A stretch of 64,000 nucleotides of DNA from JBGAHD01 sp044226395. GTDB taxonomy: Bacteria; Pseudomonadota; Gammaproteobacteria; Xanthomonadales; Ahniellaceae. The first letter of the stretch is position 1. The number at the start of each line of letters is the position of its first letter. This document shows positions 25,615 through 35,175 of the stretch, piece by piece. The stretch covers positions 744,001 through 808,000 of the forward strand of contig JBGAHD010000003.1 of assembly GCA_044226395.1 (NCBI GenBank). The letters run 5' to 3'. The notes under the pieces are model-generated. The model did no database searches, was not told where the DNA came from, and saw only the letters and a program-made list of their open reading frames with translations. A program made the translations under genes and the position numbers.

Positions 25615-27645
25615 ATGAGTACGACTTCTGGCGCAGTGAGAACCGGCTCCGGCCTGCGCAACTGGGCGGTCCTGGCCGTGTTGTGCCTGGTCGGTCTTCT
25701 GGCGAACGCGCTCTACGGCGGCCGCTTGAACGATCAGGATAGAACGGCCATCACCAAGGCCACGAGCGTGCAGGTGCTGTCGCAGCAGATCGCGACCTTC
25801 GCGCGCGAAGCCGCGGGCGGTCAGCCCGAAGCCTTCAGCGAGCTCAAGGACACGCGCGACAAGATCGACGCCAACATCAGTCAGCTCGAATCCGGCAGCG
25901 CCGCCACCGACGGCATGCCCGCCTATGGCACCCAGCCGGGCGTGGCCGACCAGATCAAGAAACTGCGCGACACCTGGAACCCGATCCGCAACAACGCCGA
26001 CACCATCCTCGGCCGCCAGGACCTGGTCCTGGACATGACCGACACCGCCGCCGACTTCAACAACAAGATCCCGCTGTTGACCGCGCGCATGGAGGAAATC
26101 ACCAACGTGCTGCGTAATCGCGGCGCGCCCGGCGACCAGATCTACATGGCCACGCGTCAGATGTTGCTGGCCGATCGTATGTTGCGTCGCGTGTCGGACA
26201 TCTTGAAGGGCGGCGACCTCGCCGTCTCGGCCGCCGACCAGTTCGTGCGCGACGCCGCCATGTACGGCCGCGTGCTCGATGGCCTGGCCAATGGCAACTC
26301 CGAACTCAACATCCGTCAGATCACTGACCCGCAGGCCGCGGAAATCCTCAAGGAGATGTACAACATCTTCAGTCAGGTCGGCGGCAACGTGGAAAAGATT
26401 CAGAACGCCTCGACCGAGCTGTACGAAGTGACCGAGGCCGCCAACCTCATCGTCGACGACGCCAAGGGCCTGCTGTCGCAATCCGAGACCGTGTCGACCG
26501 CGATCGCCGCCCTGCCGGGCAAGCGCGTGCTGGGTTCGAACTGGTTGAACATTCCGCTCGGCGTCGCCGCGGTGTTCTTCCTCGCGCTCGCGCTGATGTC
26601 GTACAACGCCGGCCAGCGCCGCCAGATGCAAGCCACCGCCGACCTCAACCAACGTAACCAGGAAGCTATTTTGCGCCTCCTGGACGAAATGGGCAGCTTG
26701 GCCGAAGGCGATTTGACGGTGAAGGCGACGGTGACCGAGGACATCACCGGCGCGATCGCGGACTCGATTAACTTCGCCGTGGAAGCCTTGCGCTCCCTGG
26801 TGACCACGATTAACGAGACCGCCGTGCAGGTGGCCGCCGCCGCCCAGGAAACGCAGGCCACCGCCATGCACCTCGCGGAAGCCGCCGAACATCAGGCGCA
26901 ACAGATCACCTCGGCTTCGGCCGCGATCAACGAAATCGCGGTCTCGATCGACGAAGTGTCCAAGAACTCGGCCGAGAGCGCCGACGTGGCGCAACGATCG
27001 GTGCAAATCGCGTCCAAGGGCGCGGCGGTCGTGCGTCAGACGATTCAAGGCATGGACTCGATTCGCGATCAGATCCAAGAGACCTCGAAGCGAATCAAGC
27101 GACTGGGCGAATCCTCGCAAGAAATCGGCTCGATCGTGGAACTGATTAACGACATCGCCGAGCAGACCAACATTCTCGCGCTCAACGCCGCCATTCAGGC
27201 CGCGTCCGCCGGCGAGGCGGGTCGCGGTTTCGCGGTGGTCGCGGACGAAGTGCAGCGACTGGCCGAACGCGCCTCGGGCGCCACCAAGCGAATCGAAACC
27301 CTGGTGCAGACGATTCAGTCCGACACCAACGAAGCGGTGAGTTCGATGGAACAGACCACCGCGGAAGTGGTGGCCGGTGCCCGACTCGCCGAGGACGCGG
27401 GCCTGGCCCTGGGCGAAATCGAAAAGGTGTCGAACGACTTGGCGGATTTGATTCAAAACATTTCCGAGGCCGCGCGCCAGCAGTCGGCCGCCGCGACCAA
27501 CATCTCGGCGACGATGAACGTGATTCAGGAAATCACCACGCAAACCTCGGTCGGCGCCAGCCAGACGGCGGAGTCGATCGGAAACCTCGCCCAGCTCGCC
27601 GCCGACCTGCGCCGGTCGGTGGCCGACTTCAAGCTGCCGGGCTGA
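25615..27645 (+). CDS. pilJ: Methyl-accepting chemotaxis receptor PilJ
   Basis: 676 residues. Two membrane segments (about 17-37 and 312-332) enclose a periplasmic region made of PilJ-type helical domains, which in P. aeruginosa senses pilus or PilA contact. A HAMP-like linker (LLDEMGSLAEGDLTVKA) leads to the long cytoplasmic coiled-coil signalling domain with its conserved hairpin tip near residues 513-550 (IAEQTNILALNAAIQAAS, GRGFAVVADEVQRLAERA). Gln/Glu-rich helices before and after the tip are likely methylation regions for PilK and the CheB protein. GAGGTGAGG precedes the ATG. Confidence 0.96.
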   Translation: MSTTSGAVRTGSGLRNWAVLAVLCLVGLLANALYGGRLNDQDRTAITKATSVQVLSQQIATFAREAAGGQPEAFSELKDTRDKIDANISQLESGSAATDGMPAYGTQPGVADQIKKLRDTWNPIRNNADTILGRQDLVLDMTDTAADFNNKIPLLTARMEEITNVLRNRGAPGDQIYMATRQMLLADRMLRRVSDILKGGDLAVSAADQFVRDAAMYGRVLDGLANGNSELNIRQITDPQAAEILKEMYNIFSQVGGNVEKIQNASTELYEVTEAANLIVDDAKGLLSQSETVSTAIAALPGKRVLGSNWLNIPLGVAAVFFLALALMSYNAGQRRQMQATADLNQRNQEAILRLLDEMGSLAEGDLTVKATVTEDITGAIADSINFAVEALRSLVTTINETAVQVAAAAQETQATAMHLAEAAEHQAQQITSASAAINEIAVSIDEVSKNSAESADVAQRSVQIASKGAAVVRQTIQGMDSIRDQIQETSKRIKRLGESSQEIGSIVELINDIAEQTNILALNAAIQAASAGEAGRGFAVVADEVQRLAERASGATKRIETLVQTIQSDTNEAVSSMEQTTAEVVAGARLAEDAGLALGEIEKVSNDLADLIQNISEAARQQSAAATNISATMNVIQEITTQTSVGASQTAESIGNLAQLAADLRRSVADFKLPG

Positions 27646-27674
27646 GGTAGGGACTCGGACGCAGTACGCCTAAC

Positions 27675-28553
27675 ATGACCAGCGCCGCGGCCAATTGGGG
27701 CTCGGGGAACGTCGCGGTCCCGAACATGGACGACTCCGAGTTCCTGCGCTGGGTGGATTTGCTCGAGCGCAGGACGGGTGTGGTCGTGCCACCGGGGCGC
27801 AAGTCGTTCTTGGTCACGGGCGTGCGTTCGCGCATGCGCGAGACTGGTCACGCGACGTTCGCCTCGTACTTCGAGGATCTGTTGGCGGGCGCGCGCGGCG
27901 CGATCGAGTGGGCGACCCTGGTCGACCGACTCACCGTGCACCAAACGCACTTTTTTCGTCACCCGCCGTCGCTGGATCTGATCGCCAAGGAGTGGTTGCC
28001 GCAGTATTTGCGCGTGTTCGACGGTGGCGCGATTCATGCTTGGAGCGTGGGTTGTTCGACCGGCGAGGAGGCCTACACCCTGGCCATGGTGCTCGATTCG
28101 GCGCTGACGCGGTTGTCGGGAAAGCTGTATTTCGGCATCACCGCGACCGACATCAGCACCGCGGCGCTCGCGGTGGGACGCGGTGCGCAGTACCCGTTGG
28201 CCAAGTTGGAGGAAATTCCGGCGCAATACCGCGGCGCGTATTGCGAGGTCAGTGGCGACGATACATTCGCGATGCGCGACACCCTGCAAAAGCGCGTGGG
28301 TTTCGTGCAGTTCAATTTGATGGACGTGGCGCGCGCGCCGCTCAAGCGCCTGGACTTGATCTACTGCCAGAACGTGCTGATCTATTTCGCGCGCGAACGT
28401 CGCGCGGGTCTGCTCGATGCCCTGGCGGGCTTGCTCAAGCCGGGCGGATTGTTGGTATTGGGGCCGGGCGAAATCCTGGGATTTGGAAATTCTTCACTGA
28501 CTCGCCTGGGTGGTCCGCAGACGCTGGCCTTCCGGCGAAACGCCAACGCCTGA
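27675..28553 (+). CDS. pilK: CheR-type chemoreceptor methyltransferase PilK
   Basis: 292 residues. SAM-dependent glutamate methyltransferase, expected to act on PilJ. N-terminal CheR helices (about 20-85) are followed by the Rossmann methyltransferase with AWSVGCSTGEEAYTLAMVL (SAM motif I), TATDISTAALAVGRGAQY and DLIYCQNVLIYFARERR. The start at 27675 lies 30 bases after pilJ; an in-frame ATG at 27726 is an alternative. It is opposed by the methylesterase encoded at 35176-37620 in the same operon. Confidence 0.93.
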   Translation: MTSAAANWGSGNVAVPNMDDSEFLRWVDLLERRTGVVVPPGRKSFLVTGVRSRMRETGHATFASYFEDLLAGARGAIEWATLVDRLTVHQTHFFRHPPSLDLIAKEWLPQYLRVFDGGAIHAWSVGCSTGEEAYTLAMVLDSALTRLSGKLYFGITATDISTAALAVGRGAQYPLAKLEEIPAQYRGAYCEVSGDDTFAMRDTLQKRVGFVQFNLMDVARAPLKRLDLIYCQNVLIYFARERRAGLLDALAGLLKPGGLLVLGPGEILGFGNSSLTRLGGPQTLAFRRNANA

Positions 28554-28595
28554 TCAGGTTGGGGCGCCGGAACGCGAGCGACGACGAGCACGACG

Positions 28596-31500
28596 ATGCG
28601 ACTTCAAGACGATCTCGACTTCACCACCCTTAACTGGGTCAAGCAGGAGCTCGACGAGACCCTCAAGCAGGCTCGTCAGGCCCTCGAGGCCTATGTCGAG
28701 GACCCGCAAGACTCGAGCTTGATGCGCTTTTGCGCCACCTACCTGCACCAGGTGCAGGGCACGCTGCGCATGGTCGAGCTCTACGGCGCGGCCATGGTGG
28801 TGGAAGAAATGGAGCGCGTGGCCAACGCGCTGCTCGACACGCAGATTCGCCAGCGCGAGGAAGCGTATTCGGTGCTGATGCGCGGCATCGTGCAGCTGCC
28901 CGACTACCTCGAACGCCTGCAGAGCGGTCACAAGGACATTCCCATCGTCCTGTTGCCGCTGCTCAACGATCTACGCGCTTGCCGCGGCGAGAAACTGCTG
29001 TCGGAAAGCGTGCTGTTCTCGCCCGATCTCGGCGCGGCCTTGCCGCGCAGCGCCGCCGGTCCCGATCGGCCGGTGCCCGAGCTCGAGCTCAAGGCGCAAG
29101 TCGCGCGCCTGCGCGCGAATTTCCAGACCGGCCTGCTGCATTGGTTCCGCGGCACGCAGAACGCGGGCTCGACCACGGCCCTGATCGGCACGCTCGATCG
29201 CTTGCGCGCGCTCACCGCCAATGACGAAGCGCGTCGCCTGTGGTGGATCGCGGCCGGCGTGCTCGAATCCGTGCAAGGTGGCGCGGTCGATGCCAGCGCC
29301 GCGCTGAAAGTGCTGTTCGGTCGCGTCGATCGCGAGATCAAGCGCCTGGCCGATTCGGGCGAGGGCAGTTTCCGCGTCGATCCGCCGCGCGAACTGACCA
29401 AGAGCCTGTTGTATTACATCGCGCACGCGCCGCAGACCGGCGAGCGCGGCCAGGAAATCAAGCACACCTACAAGCTCGAGCAACTGTTGCCCACGCAGCA
29501 GGAACTCGAACACGCCAAGGGCAGCCTCGCGGGCAAGAACCGCGCGCTGCTCGACACCGTGTCCGCGGCGATCAAGGAAGACCTGATGCGCGTCAAGGAC
29601 GCGCTCGATTTGTACTTGCGCACCGCCGACGCCAAGCCCGCCGATCTCTCGGCGCAGACCGAAGTGCTCGACCGCGTCGCCGACACGCTCGGCATGCTGG
29701 GTCTTGGCGTGCCGCGTCGCGTGGTGCAGGAACAGCGCGCGGCGCTGACCGACATCGCCTCGGGCGCGCGCAAGGCCGATGAAGGCGCGCTGCTCGACAT
29801 CGCCGGCGCCTTGCTCTACGTCGAAGCCTCGCTCGACGACAACATCGAAAGTCTCGGCGCCGGCGCGGAAACCGAAACCGCCCCGGGCGCGAGCACCGAA
29901 CTCGAACTGCCCCAGGCCGAGGTCAAGAAGATCCTCGACGCCTTGATGAAGGAAGCCTCGACCAATCTCGCGCAAGCGAAGCAGGACATGGTCGCCTTCG
30001 TCGAATCGCCCTGGGATCACGCCAAGGTCACGCAGATCCCGCGTCTGCTCGAGGAAATCGGCGGCGCGCTGCGCATGCTGCACCTCGACGAGCCGTCGCA
30101 TCTGCTCAACGCGCTCATTCGCTTCGTCGAAGTCGAATTGATTCGCCTCAAGCGCGTGCCCACGCCCGAGCAGATGGATCGCCTGGCCGATTCGCTGGCC
30201 TCGATTGAGTACTACCTCGAGGCCGCGCGCGATCAGCGCGGCGGTCGCGAGCGCATTCTCGACGTGACGCGTCGCAGCCTCGAATCGCTGGGCTATTGGC
30301 CCATCCCCGAGGGCGAGCCGCCCGCGCCCGAACTCGACGAGATCGCCGGCGTCGCGCTGGAACAAGCGCCCGCGCCGAGCATCTCGCCGGCGCCGCCCAA
30401 GCCGACCGCGCCGGAAGTCGACGTGCATACGATTTCCTTCGCGACGCCCACGGTTTCGGGCGCCGAAGGCTTGCGCACCGAACTCGACGACGCCGCGCCG
30501 CATGGCGACCTGCCGTCGATCGATCTGCCGAGCGAGAGCATCGACGATTTCATCGCGCGCATGGATCGCGGCGAGACCGCGCCGGCCGTGGTCGAGACCG
30601 CGCCCGCGCCCGCGCCGACGACGGCGGAGTTGAGCGTCGCCGTCGACATCCATCCGGGTCGCGACATGGCCGATCTGGTCGTGGGCGAGTCCGCGCGCGC
30701 CGCCGTGGCGCCGCCGCCGCCCGCGCAGGACGTGGGTGGTCTGCGCTTCGCCGAAACCGTGCCGACGCAATCGCTGTCGGCCGCCGATGACGACGACGCC
30801 GATCAAGAACCCGAATTCGATTGGGTCGAGATCGAGGAAGAAGTCGAAGAGGAAGTCGAAGTCGAGGCGCCCGCCGCCGCGGCGCCGGCCGAGACCTCGT
30901 TCCAGGCCGTGCCTTCCGACGACATCGACGACGAGATTCGCGAAGTCTTCGTCGAGGAAGTGCAGGACGAGATCGACAACCTGCATCGTCAACTGCCCAA
31001 CTGGAAATCCGACGTCAACGACCTCGAGCGCTTGAAGCCCGTGCGTCGTTCCTTCCACACGCTCAAGGGTTCGGGCCGCCTGGTCGGCGCCATGGCCCTG
31101 GGCGAGTTCAGCTGGAAGGTCGAGAACATGTTGAACCGCGTGCTCGACAAGACCATCCCCGCCTCGCCGGCGGTGTTGGCCCTGCTCGATCACGCCGTCG
31201 CGGCGCTGCCGTCGATGCTGTCGGCCCTGCGTGGCGAAGGTGCGCCCGCCGCCGACATCGCCGGCATCATGGGCGTGGCCGAGAAAATTGCCGGTGGCGA
31301 GGAAGCGTGGCTCACGCCGACTCAAGCCGCGCGCACCACGACCAAGGTCAAGGTCAAGGTCATGCGCAAGCGCATGGTCCAGGTGCCGCGTCCGCGTCCG
31401 GTCAAGCCGCCGCGCGTGGAGAAGCCGGTCGAACTCACGCGCACGCTCGACGTGACGCGGGCCCTCGAGCCCGCGGTCGAACTGCCGCGCGCGCATGAAG

Positions 31501-34500
31501 CCGCGCCCGTGTCGATTCCCGGCGCGATGGCGCACGCCAGCGCCGGCGGCACGGTCATGCCGACGCTCGACCCGATGCTGCTCGACATCCTGCGCAGCGA
31601 AGTCGAAGGTCACTTGAGCGTGTTGCGCGATTATCTGGCGCAGTGCGAGCGTTCCGGTCCGCAACCGATCGGCGAAAACGTCTTGCGCGCGGTGCACACC
31701 ATGCACGGCGCCGTGTCGATGGCCGACGTGCCGGTGATCAACGATCTCGTCGGCCCGCTCGAAGGCTTCGTCAAGCGCGTGCGCGCCAGCAATCTCGCGC
31801 CGACGCGCGAGGGCATGGCCGCGCTGGCCGATGCCACCTCGATCTTCACCCAAGTCGTGTCCTTGCTCGATCAACCGGGCGCGCCGCTGCCCGATCCGGG
31901 CAATCTCGCCGCACGCCTGGAAGCGCTGCGCGCCAGCCTGCCCGAGCCCGAGAGCGCCTTCTCGGTGTTCGACATGGCGCTCGAGGAAGACGCCAAGTCC
32001 GAACCCGCGCCGGCCGTGCTGGCCGATGTGCCGCACGATGTCGAACTGACCGAGACTTCGCTCACCGGCGACGATCAGGCCCTGCTCGACGAACTGCGTC
32101 CGGCCGATGCCTTGGTCGGCGCCGAATTCCTGCACGAAGAACCCGCCGGCGCGCTCGCGCAGCCGGGCACCATGAGCATCGAGCCGGAATCGGTCGAGTT
32201 GTTCGATATCGACGCCGCCGCGTTCGACGCCGATGCCATGGCCGATCTGGCGACAACGCCGGCCGCCGCGCCGACGATCGAGAACATCGAACTGATCGAA
32301 ACGCCGGCTACGATCGACGACACCACGTCGCTCGAGGACTTCGTGTTCGAAAGCGCCGAGCTCGCTGGCGAATCGATCACGCTCGAAGCCGCCGAGACGC
32401 CGATCGCGCTCACCGACGAGCACGGTCTTGATCTGATCACGGCCGTGCCCGACGCGCTCGCCGGCGAACTCGCCGATGTCGAGAGCATCTCGCTGGTCGA
32501 AGAAACCACCGCGTGGTCCGCGCCGACGACCGAGTCGATCACGCTCGAGGACCAAGCCGCGTTCGACTCCACCGAGTCGGCCTTCGGCGCCGCCGCGCCG
32601 GCGCCCGCGCCGATGCCGCAAGCCGCGGTGGTCGCGCCCAAGCCGGTCGCGGCCGCGAACGAGTCGGGCGACATCCCGGCGATCGCCGACGACGTCGATC
32701 CCGAAGGCGTGCTGCATCTACCGGACCTGGACGAGGATCTGCTCGAGATCTTCGTCGAGGAAGGCAACGACATTCTCGACAAGACCGACGCCCTGGTCGC
32801 GCAGCTGCGCGAACGGCCGACCGAGCACGAGGCCATCATCGGCCTGCAACGTCATTTGCACACGCTCAAGGGCAATGCCCGCGCCGTGGGTCTGGCCGGC
32901 ATCGGCGACTTGTGTCACTCGATGGAATCCCTGCTTGAAGCCGTGGTCGGCGAACACGCGGTGCTGAGCCGCGCCGGCGTCGACGCGCTCGAGCGCGCCT
33001 TCGATCGCCTGCATCACATGGTCGGGCGCGTCGCGCGCCGTCAGGCCGTGGGCATGCCGCTCAACACCATGGCGCGTTTCGAGGAACTGGTCGCCAACAA
33101 CGGCCAGCTCGCGCAGACCACGCCGGTGGTCGCGCCCGCGCCGGCCGCGCCGATCATGGTCGAACCCACGCCCGTGGTGGCGCCGCCGCCGAGCGTGGCC
33201 GAGCCGCCCGCCCGCGCGCCGACGCCGGCGCGCGCTCCGGTCGAAACGCTAGAGGACGAACCGATCGCGCGCGCGCCGCAGGAAATGATCCGCGTGCGCT
33301 CCGATCTGCTCGATGCGCTGGTCAATTTCGCCGGCGAAGTCTCGATCTACCGTTCGCGCCTGGAACAGCAGATCGGTACCTTCCGCTTCAACCTGGTTGA
33401 ACTCGATCAAACCACCGCGCGTCTGCGCGAACAGCTGCGCAAGCTCGAAATCGAAACCGAAGCCCAGATCATCGCGCGCTATCAGCGCGAGGCCCAGGCC
33501 GGCGGCGGCGAGACCACCTTCGACCCGCTGGAACTCGATCGCTTCTCGACCCTGCAGCAGCTCTCGCGCGCGCTGGCCGAATCGGTGTCGGACTTGCAGT
33601 CCTTGCAGAACGTGCTCGACGACTTGACCCGTCAGGCCGAAACCCTGCTGCTGCAACAGTCGCGCGTGAGTTCGGAACTGCAAGAAGGCCTCATGCGCAC
33701 GCGCATGGTGCCGTTCGATTCCATCGTGCCCTTCCTGCGCCGCCTGATCCGTCAGACCGCCGACGAACTGGGCAAGCGCGCGTCGCTGCGCATCGAAGGC
33801 GCCCAGGGTGAAATGGATCGCAACCTGCTCGAGCGCATGAAAGCGCCGTTCGAGCACATGCTGCGCAATGCGCTCGCGCACGGCATCGAAACGCCGGAAA
33901 CGCGCCGCTCCGCCGGCAAGCCCGAGGAAGGCACGGTGCGCATCGCGGTGAGTCGCGAAGCGACGGAAGTCGTGATCCGCGTCATCGACGATGGCCGCGG
34001 CATGGATCGCGATGCGATCCGGCGCAAGGCCATCGAGCGTGGACTGATGCGTCCCGACGCGCAGTTGTCCGATCGCGATCTGTTCGGCTTCATTCTCGAG
34101 ACCGGTTTCTCCACGGCCGAGACCGTGACCAAGATCGCCGGCCGCGGCGTCGGCATGGACGTGGTCGCAAGCGAAATCAAGCAGCTCGGCGGCTCGCTGG
34201 CGATCGACTCGACGCGCGGCAAGGGTTCCGAGTTCATCGTGCGTCTGCCGTTCACCCTCGCGGTGACGCAGGCGATCTTGGTGCGCCTGGGCGATCAGAC
34301 CTTCGCCGTGCCCATGTCCTCGGTGCAGGGCGTGGCGCGCATCACGCGCGATGAACTGGACAAGCGCCTGGCCATGGCGCACCCGGCGTTCAACTACGCC
34401 GGCGAGGAATACGTGATCCACGAGCTCAACACCCTGCTCGGCCTGCCCTCGCATCGCGCCACCGACGAAGCGCAGTTGCCGCTGCTGTTGGCGCGCACGG

Positions 34501-35147
34501 GCGATCAGCGCGCCGCGATTCGCGTCGACGCCGTGCTCGGCAGCCGCGAAATCGTGGTCAAGTCGGTCGGTCCGCAGGTCAGCTCGGTGCCGGGCATCTT
34601 CGGCGCCACCATCATGGGCGATGGCTCGGTGGTGGTGATTCTCGATCTGGCCCCGGTGGTGCGCCGTTCGGCCGCGCTGCGCGAGGAAAGCGCGATCGAA
34701 AGCGCGCTCGACGAAGCCACGCCCGGTGTCGCTCAGCCGGTCACGCCGGCCATCGAGAAGCGCCGCCAGCCCCTGGTCATGGTGGTCGACGACTCGATCA
34801 CCATGCGCAAGGTCACCGGCCGCGTGCTCGAGCGTCACGACATGGAAGTGGTCACGGCGAAGGACGGCCTCGACGCCGTCGAGAAGCTGCAAGACCGCGT
34901 TCCGGATCTGGTCCTGCTCGACATCGAAATGCCGCGCATGGACGGTTACGAATTGGCGACCTACATGCGCAACGATCCGCGCCTGCGCACGGTACCGATC
35001 ATCATGATCACCTCGCGTACCGGCGAAAAGCATCGCCAGCGCGCGTTCGAAATCGGCGTCGACCGTTATCTGGGCAAGCCGTACCAAGAAGCCGACCTGC
35101 TGCGCAATGTCGAAGAGACCTTGCGCCTGAGCCGAGCGGCGCACTGA
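28596..35147 (+). CDS. chpA: ChpA: multi-Hpt hybrid chemotaxis histidine kinase of the Pil-Chp system
   Basis: 2183 residues. The N-terminal 420 residues are FimL/Hpt-like helical bundles with one phosphotransfer-type His (His51 in LHQVQG); the next bundle (about 440-560) has lost it. Ala/Pro/Glu-rich linkers then separate Hpt domains with His821 (FHTLKGSG), a deviant His1034 (VHTMHGAV) and His1422 (LHTLKGNA). The CheA-type core follows: dimerisation (from 1564), HATPase with N box Asn1758 and DDGRGMD, CheW-like domain (about 1888-2030), and a C-terminal receiver with Asp2065/2066, phospho-acceptor Asp2109 and Lys2161. It phosphorylates PilG and PilH. Confidence 0.96.
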   Translation: MRLQDDLDFTTLNWVKQELDETLKQARQALEAYVEDPQDSSLMRFCATYLHQVQGTLRMVELYGAAMVVEEMERVANALLDTQIRQREEAYSVLMRGIVQLPDYLERLQSGHKDIPIVLLPLLNDLRACRGEKLLSESVLFSPDLGAALPRSAAGPDRPVPELELKAQVARLRANFQTGLLHWFRGTQNAGSTTALIGTLDRLRALTANDEARRLWWIAAGVLESVQGGAVDASAALKVLFGRVDREIKRLADSGEGSFRVDPPRELTKSLLYYIAHAPQTGERGQEIKHTYKLEQLLPTQQELEHAKGSLAGKNRALLDTVSAAIKEDLMRVKDALDLYLRTADAKPADLSAQTEVLDRVADTLGMLGLGVPRRVVQEQRAALTDIASGARKADEGALLDIAGALLYVEASLDDNIESLGAGAETETAPGASTELELPQAEVKKILDALMKEASTNLAQAKQDMVAFVESPWDHAKVTQIPRLLEEIGGALRMLHLDEPSHLLNALIRFVEVELIRLKRVPTPEQMDRLADSLASIEYYLEAARDQRGGRERILDVTRRSLESLGYWPIPEGEPPAPELDEIAGVALEQAPAPSISPAPPKPTAPEVDVHTISFATPTVSGAEGLRTELDDAAPHGDLPSIDLPSESIDDFIARMDRGETAPAVVETAPAPAPTTAELSVAVDIHPGRDMADLVVGESARAAVAPPPPAQDVGGLRFAETVPTQSLSAADDDDADQEPEFDWVEIEEEVEEEVEVEAPAAAAPAETSFQAVPSDDIDDEIREVFVEEVQDEIDNLHRQLPNWKSDVNDLERLKPVRRSFHTLKGSGRLVGAMALGEFSWKVENMLNRVLDKTIPASPAVLALLDHAVAALPSMLSALRGEGAPAADIAGIMGVAEKIAGGEEAWLTPTQAARTTTKVKVKVMRKRMVQVPRPRPVKPPRVEKPVELTRTLDVTRALEPAVELPRAHEAAPVSIPGAMAHASAGGTVMPTLDPMLLDILRSEVEGHLSVLRDYLAQCERSGPQPIGENVLRAVHTMHGAVSMADVPVINDLVGPLEGFVKRVRASNLAPTREGMAALADATSIFTQVVSLLDQPGAPLPDPGNLAARLEALRASLPEPESAFSVFDMALEEDAKSEPAPAVLADVPHDVELTETSLTGDDQALLDELRPADALVGAEFLHEEPAGALAQPGTMSIEPESVELFDIDAAAFDADAMADLATTPAAAPTIENIELIETPATIDDTTSLEDFVFESAELAGESITLEAAETPIALTDEHGLDLITAVPDALAGELADVESISLVEETTAWSAPTTESITLEDQAAFDSTESAFGAAAPAPAPMPQAAVVAPKPVAAANESGDIPAIADDVDPEGVLHLPDLDEDLLEIFVEEGNDILDKTDALVAQLRERPTEHEAIIGLQRHLHTLKGNARAVGLAGIGDLCHSMESLLEAVVGEHAVLSRAGVDALERAFDRLHHMVGRVARRQAVGMPLNTMARFEELVANNGQLAQTTPVVAPAPAAPIMVEPTPVVAPPPSVAEPPARAPTPARAPVETLEDEPIARAPQEMIRVRSDLLDALVNFAGEVSIYRSRLEQQIGTFRFNLVELDQTTARLREQLRKLEIETEAQIIARYQREAQAGGGETTFDPLELDRFSTLQQLSRALAESVSDLQSLQNVLDDLTRQAETLLLQQSRVSSELQEGLMRTRMVPFDSIVPFLRRLIRQTADELGKRASLRIEGAQGEMDRNLLERMKAPFEHMLRNALAHGIETPETRRSAGKPEEGTVRIAVSREATEVVIRVIDDGRGMDRDAIRRKAIERGLMRPDAQLSDRDLFGFILETGFSTAETVTKIAGRGVGMDVVASEIKQLGGSLAIDSTRGKGSEFIVRLPFTLAVTQAILVRLGDQTFAVPMSSVQGVARITRDELDKRLAMAHPAFNYAGEEYVIHELNTLLGLPSHRATDEAQLPLLLARTGDQRAAIRVDAVLGSREIVVKSVGPQVSSVPGIFGATIMGDGSVVVILDLAPVVRRSAALREESAIESALDEATPGVAQPVTPAIEKRRQPLVMVVDDSITMRKVTGRVLERHDMEVVTAKDGLDAVEKLQDRVPDLVLLDIEMPRMDGYELATYMRNDPRLRTVPIIMITSRTGEKHRQRAFEIGVDRYLGKPYQEADLLRNVEETLRLSRAAH

Positions 35148-35175
35148 GTCGGCGGGCGCGGAGGAGGGCGAGACC

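Noticed and set aside
28971..32717. A 1248-codon open frame on the minus strand
   Set aside because: It lies wholly inside chpA, whose conserved domains are on the plus strand. The long antisense frame results from the high GC content and third-position bias; its translation is low-complexity Arg/His/Gly sequence with no domain.
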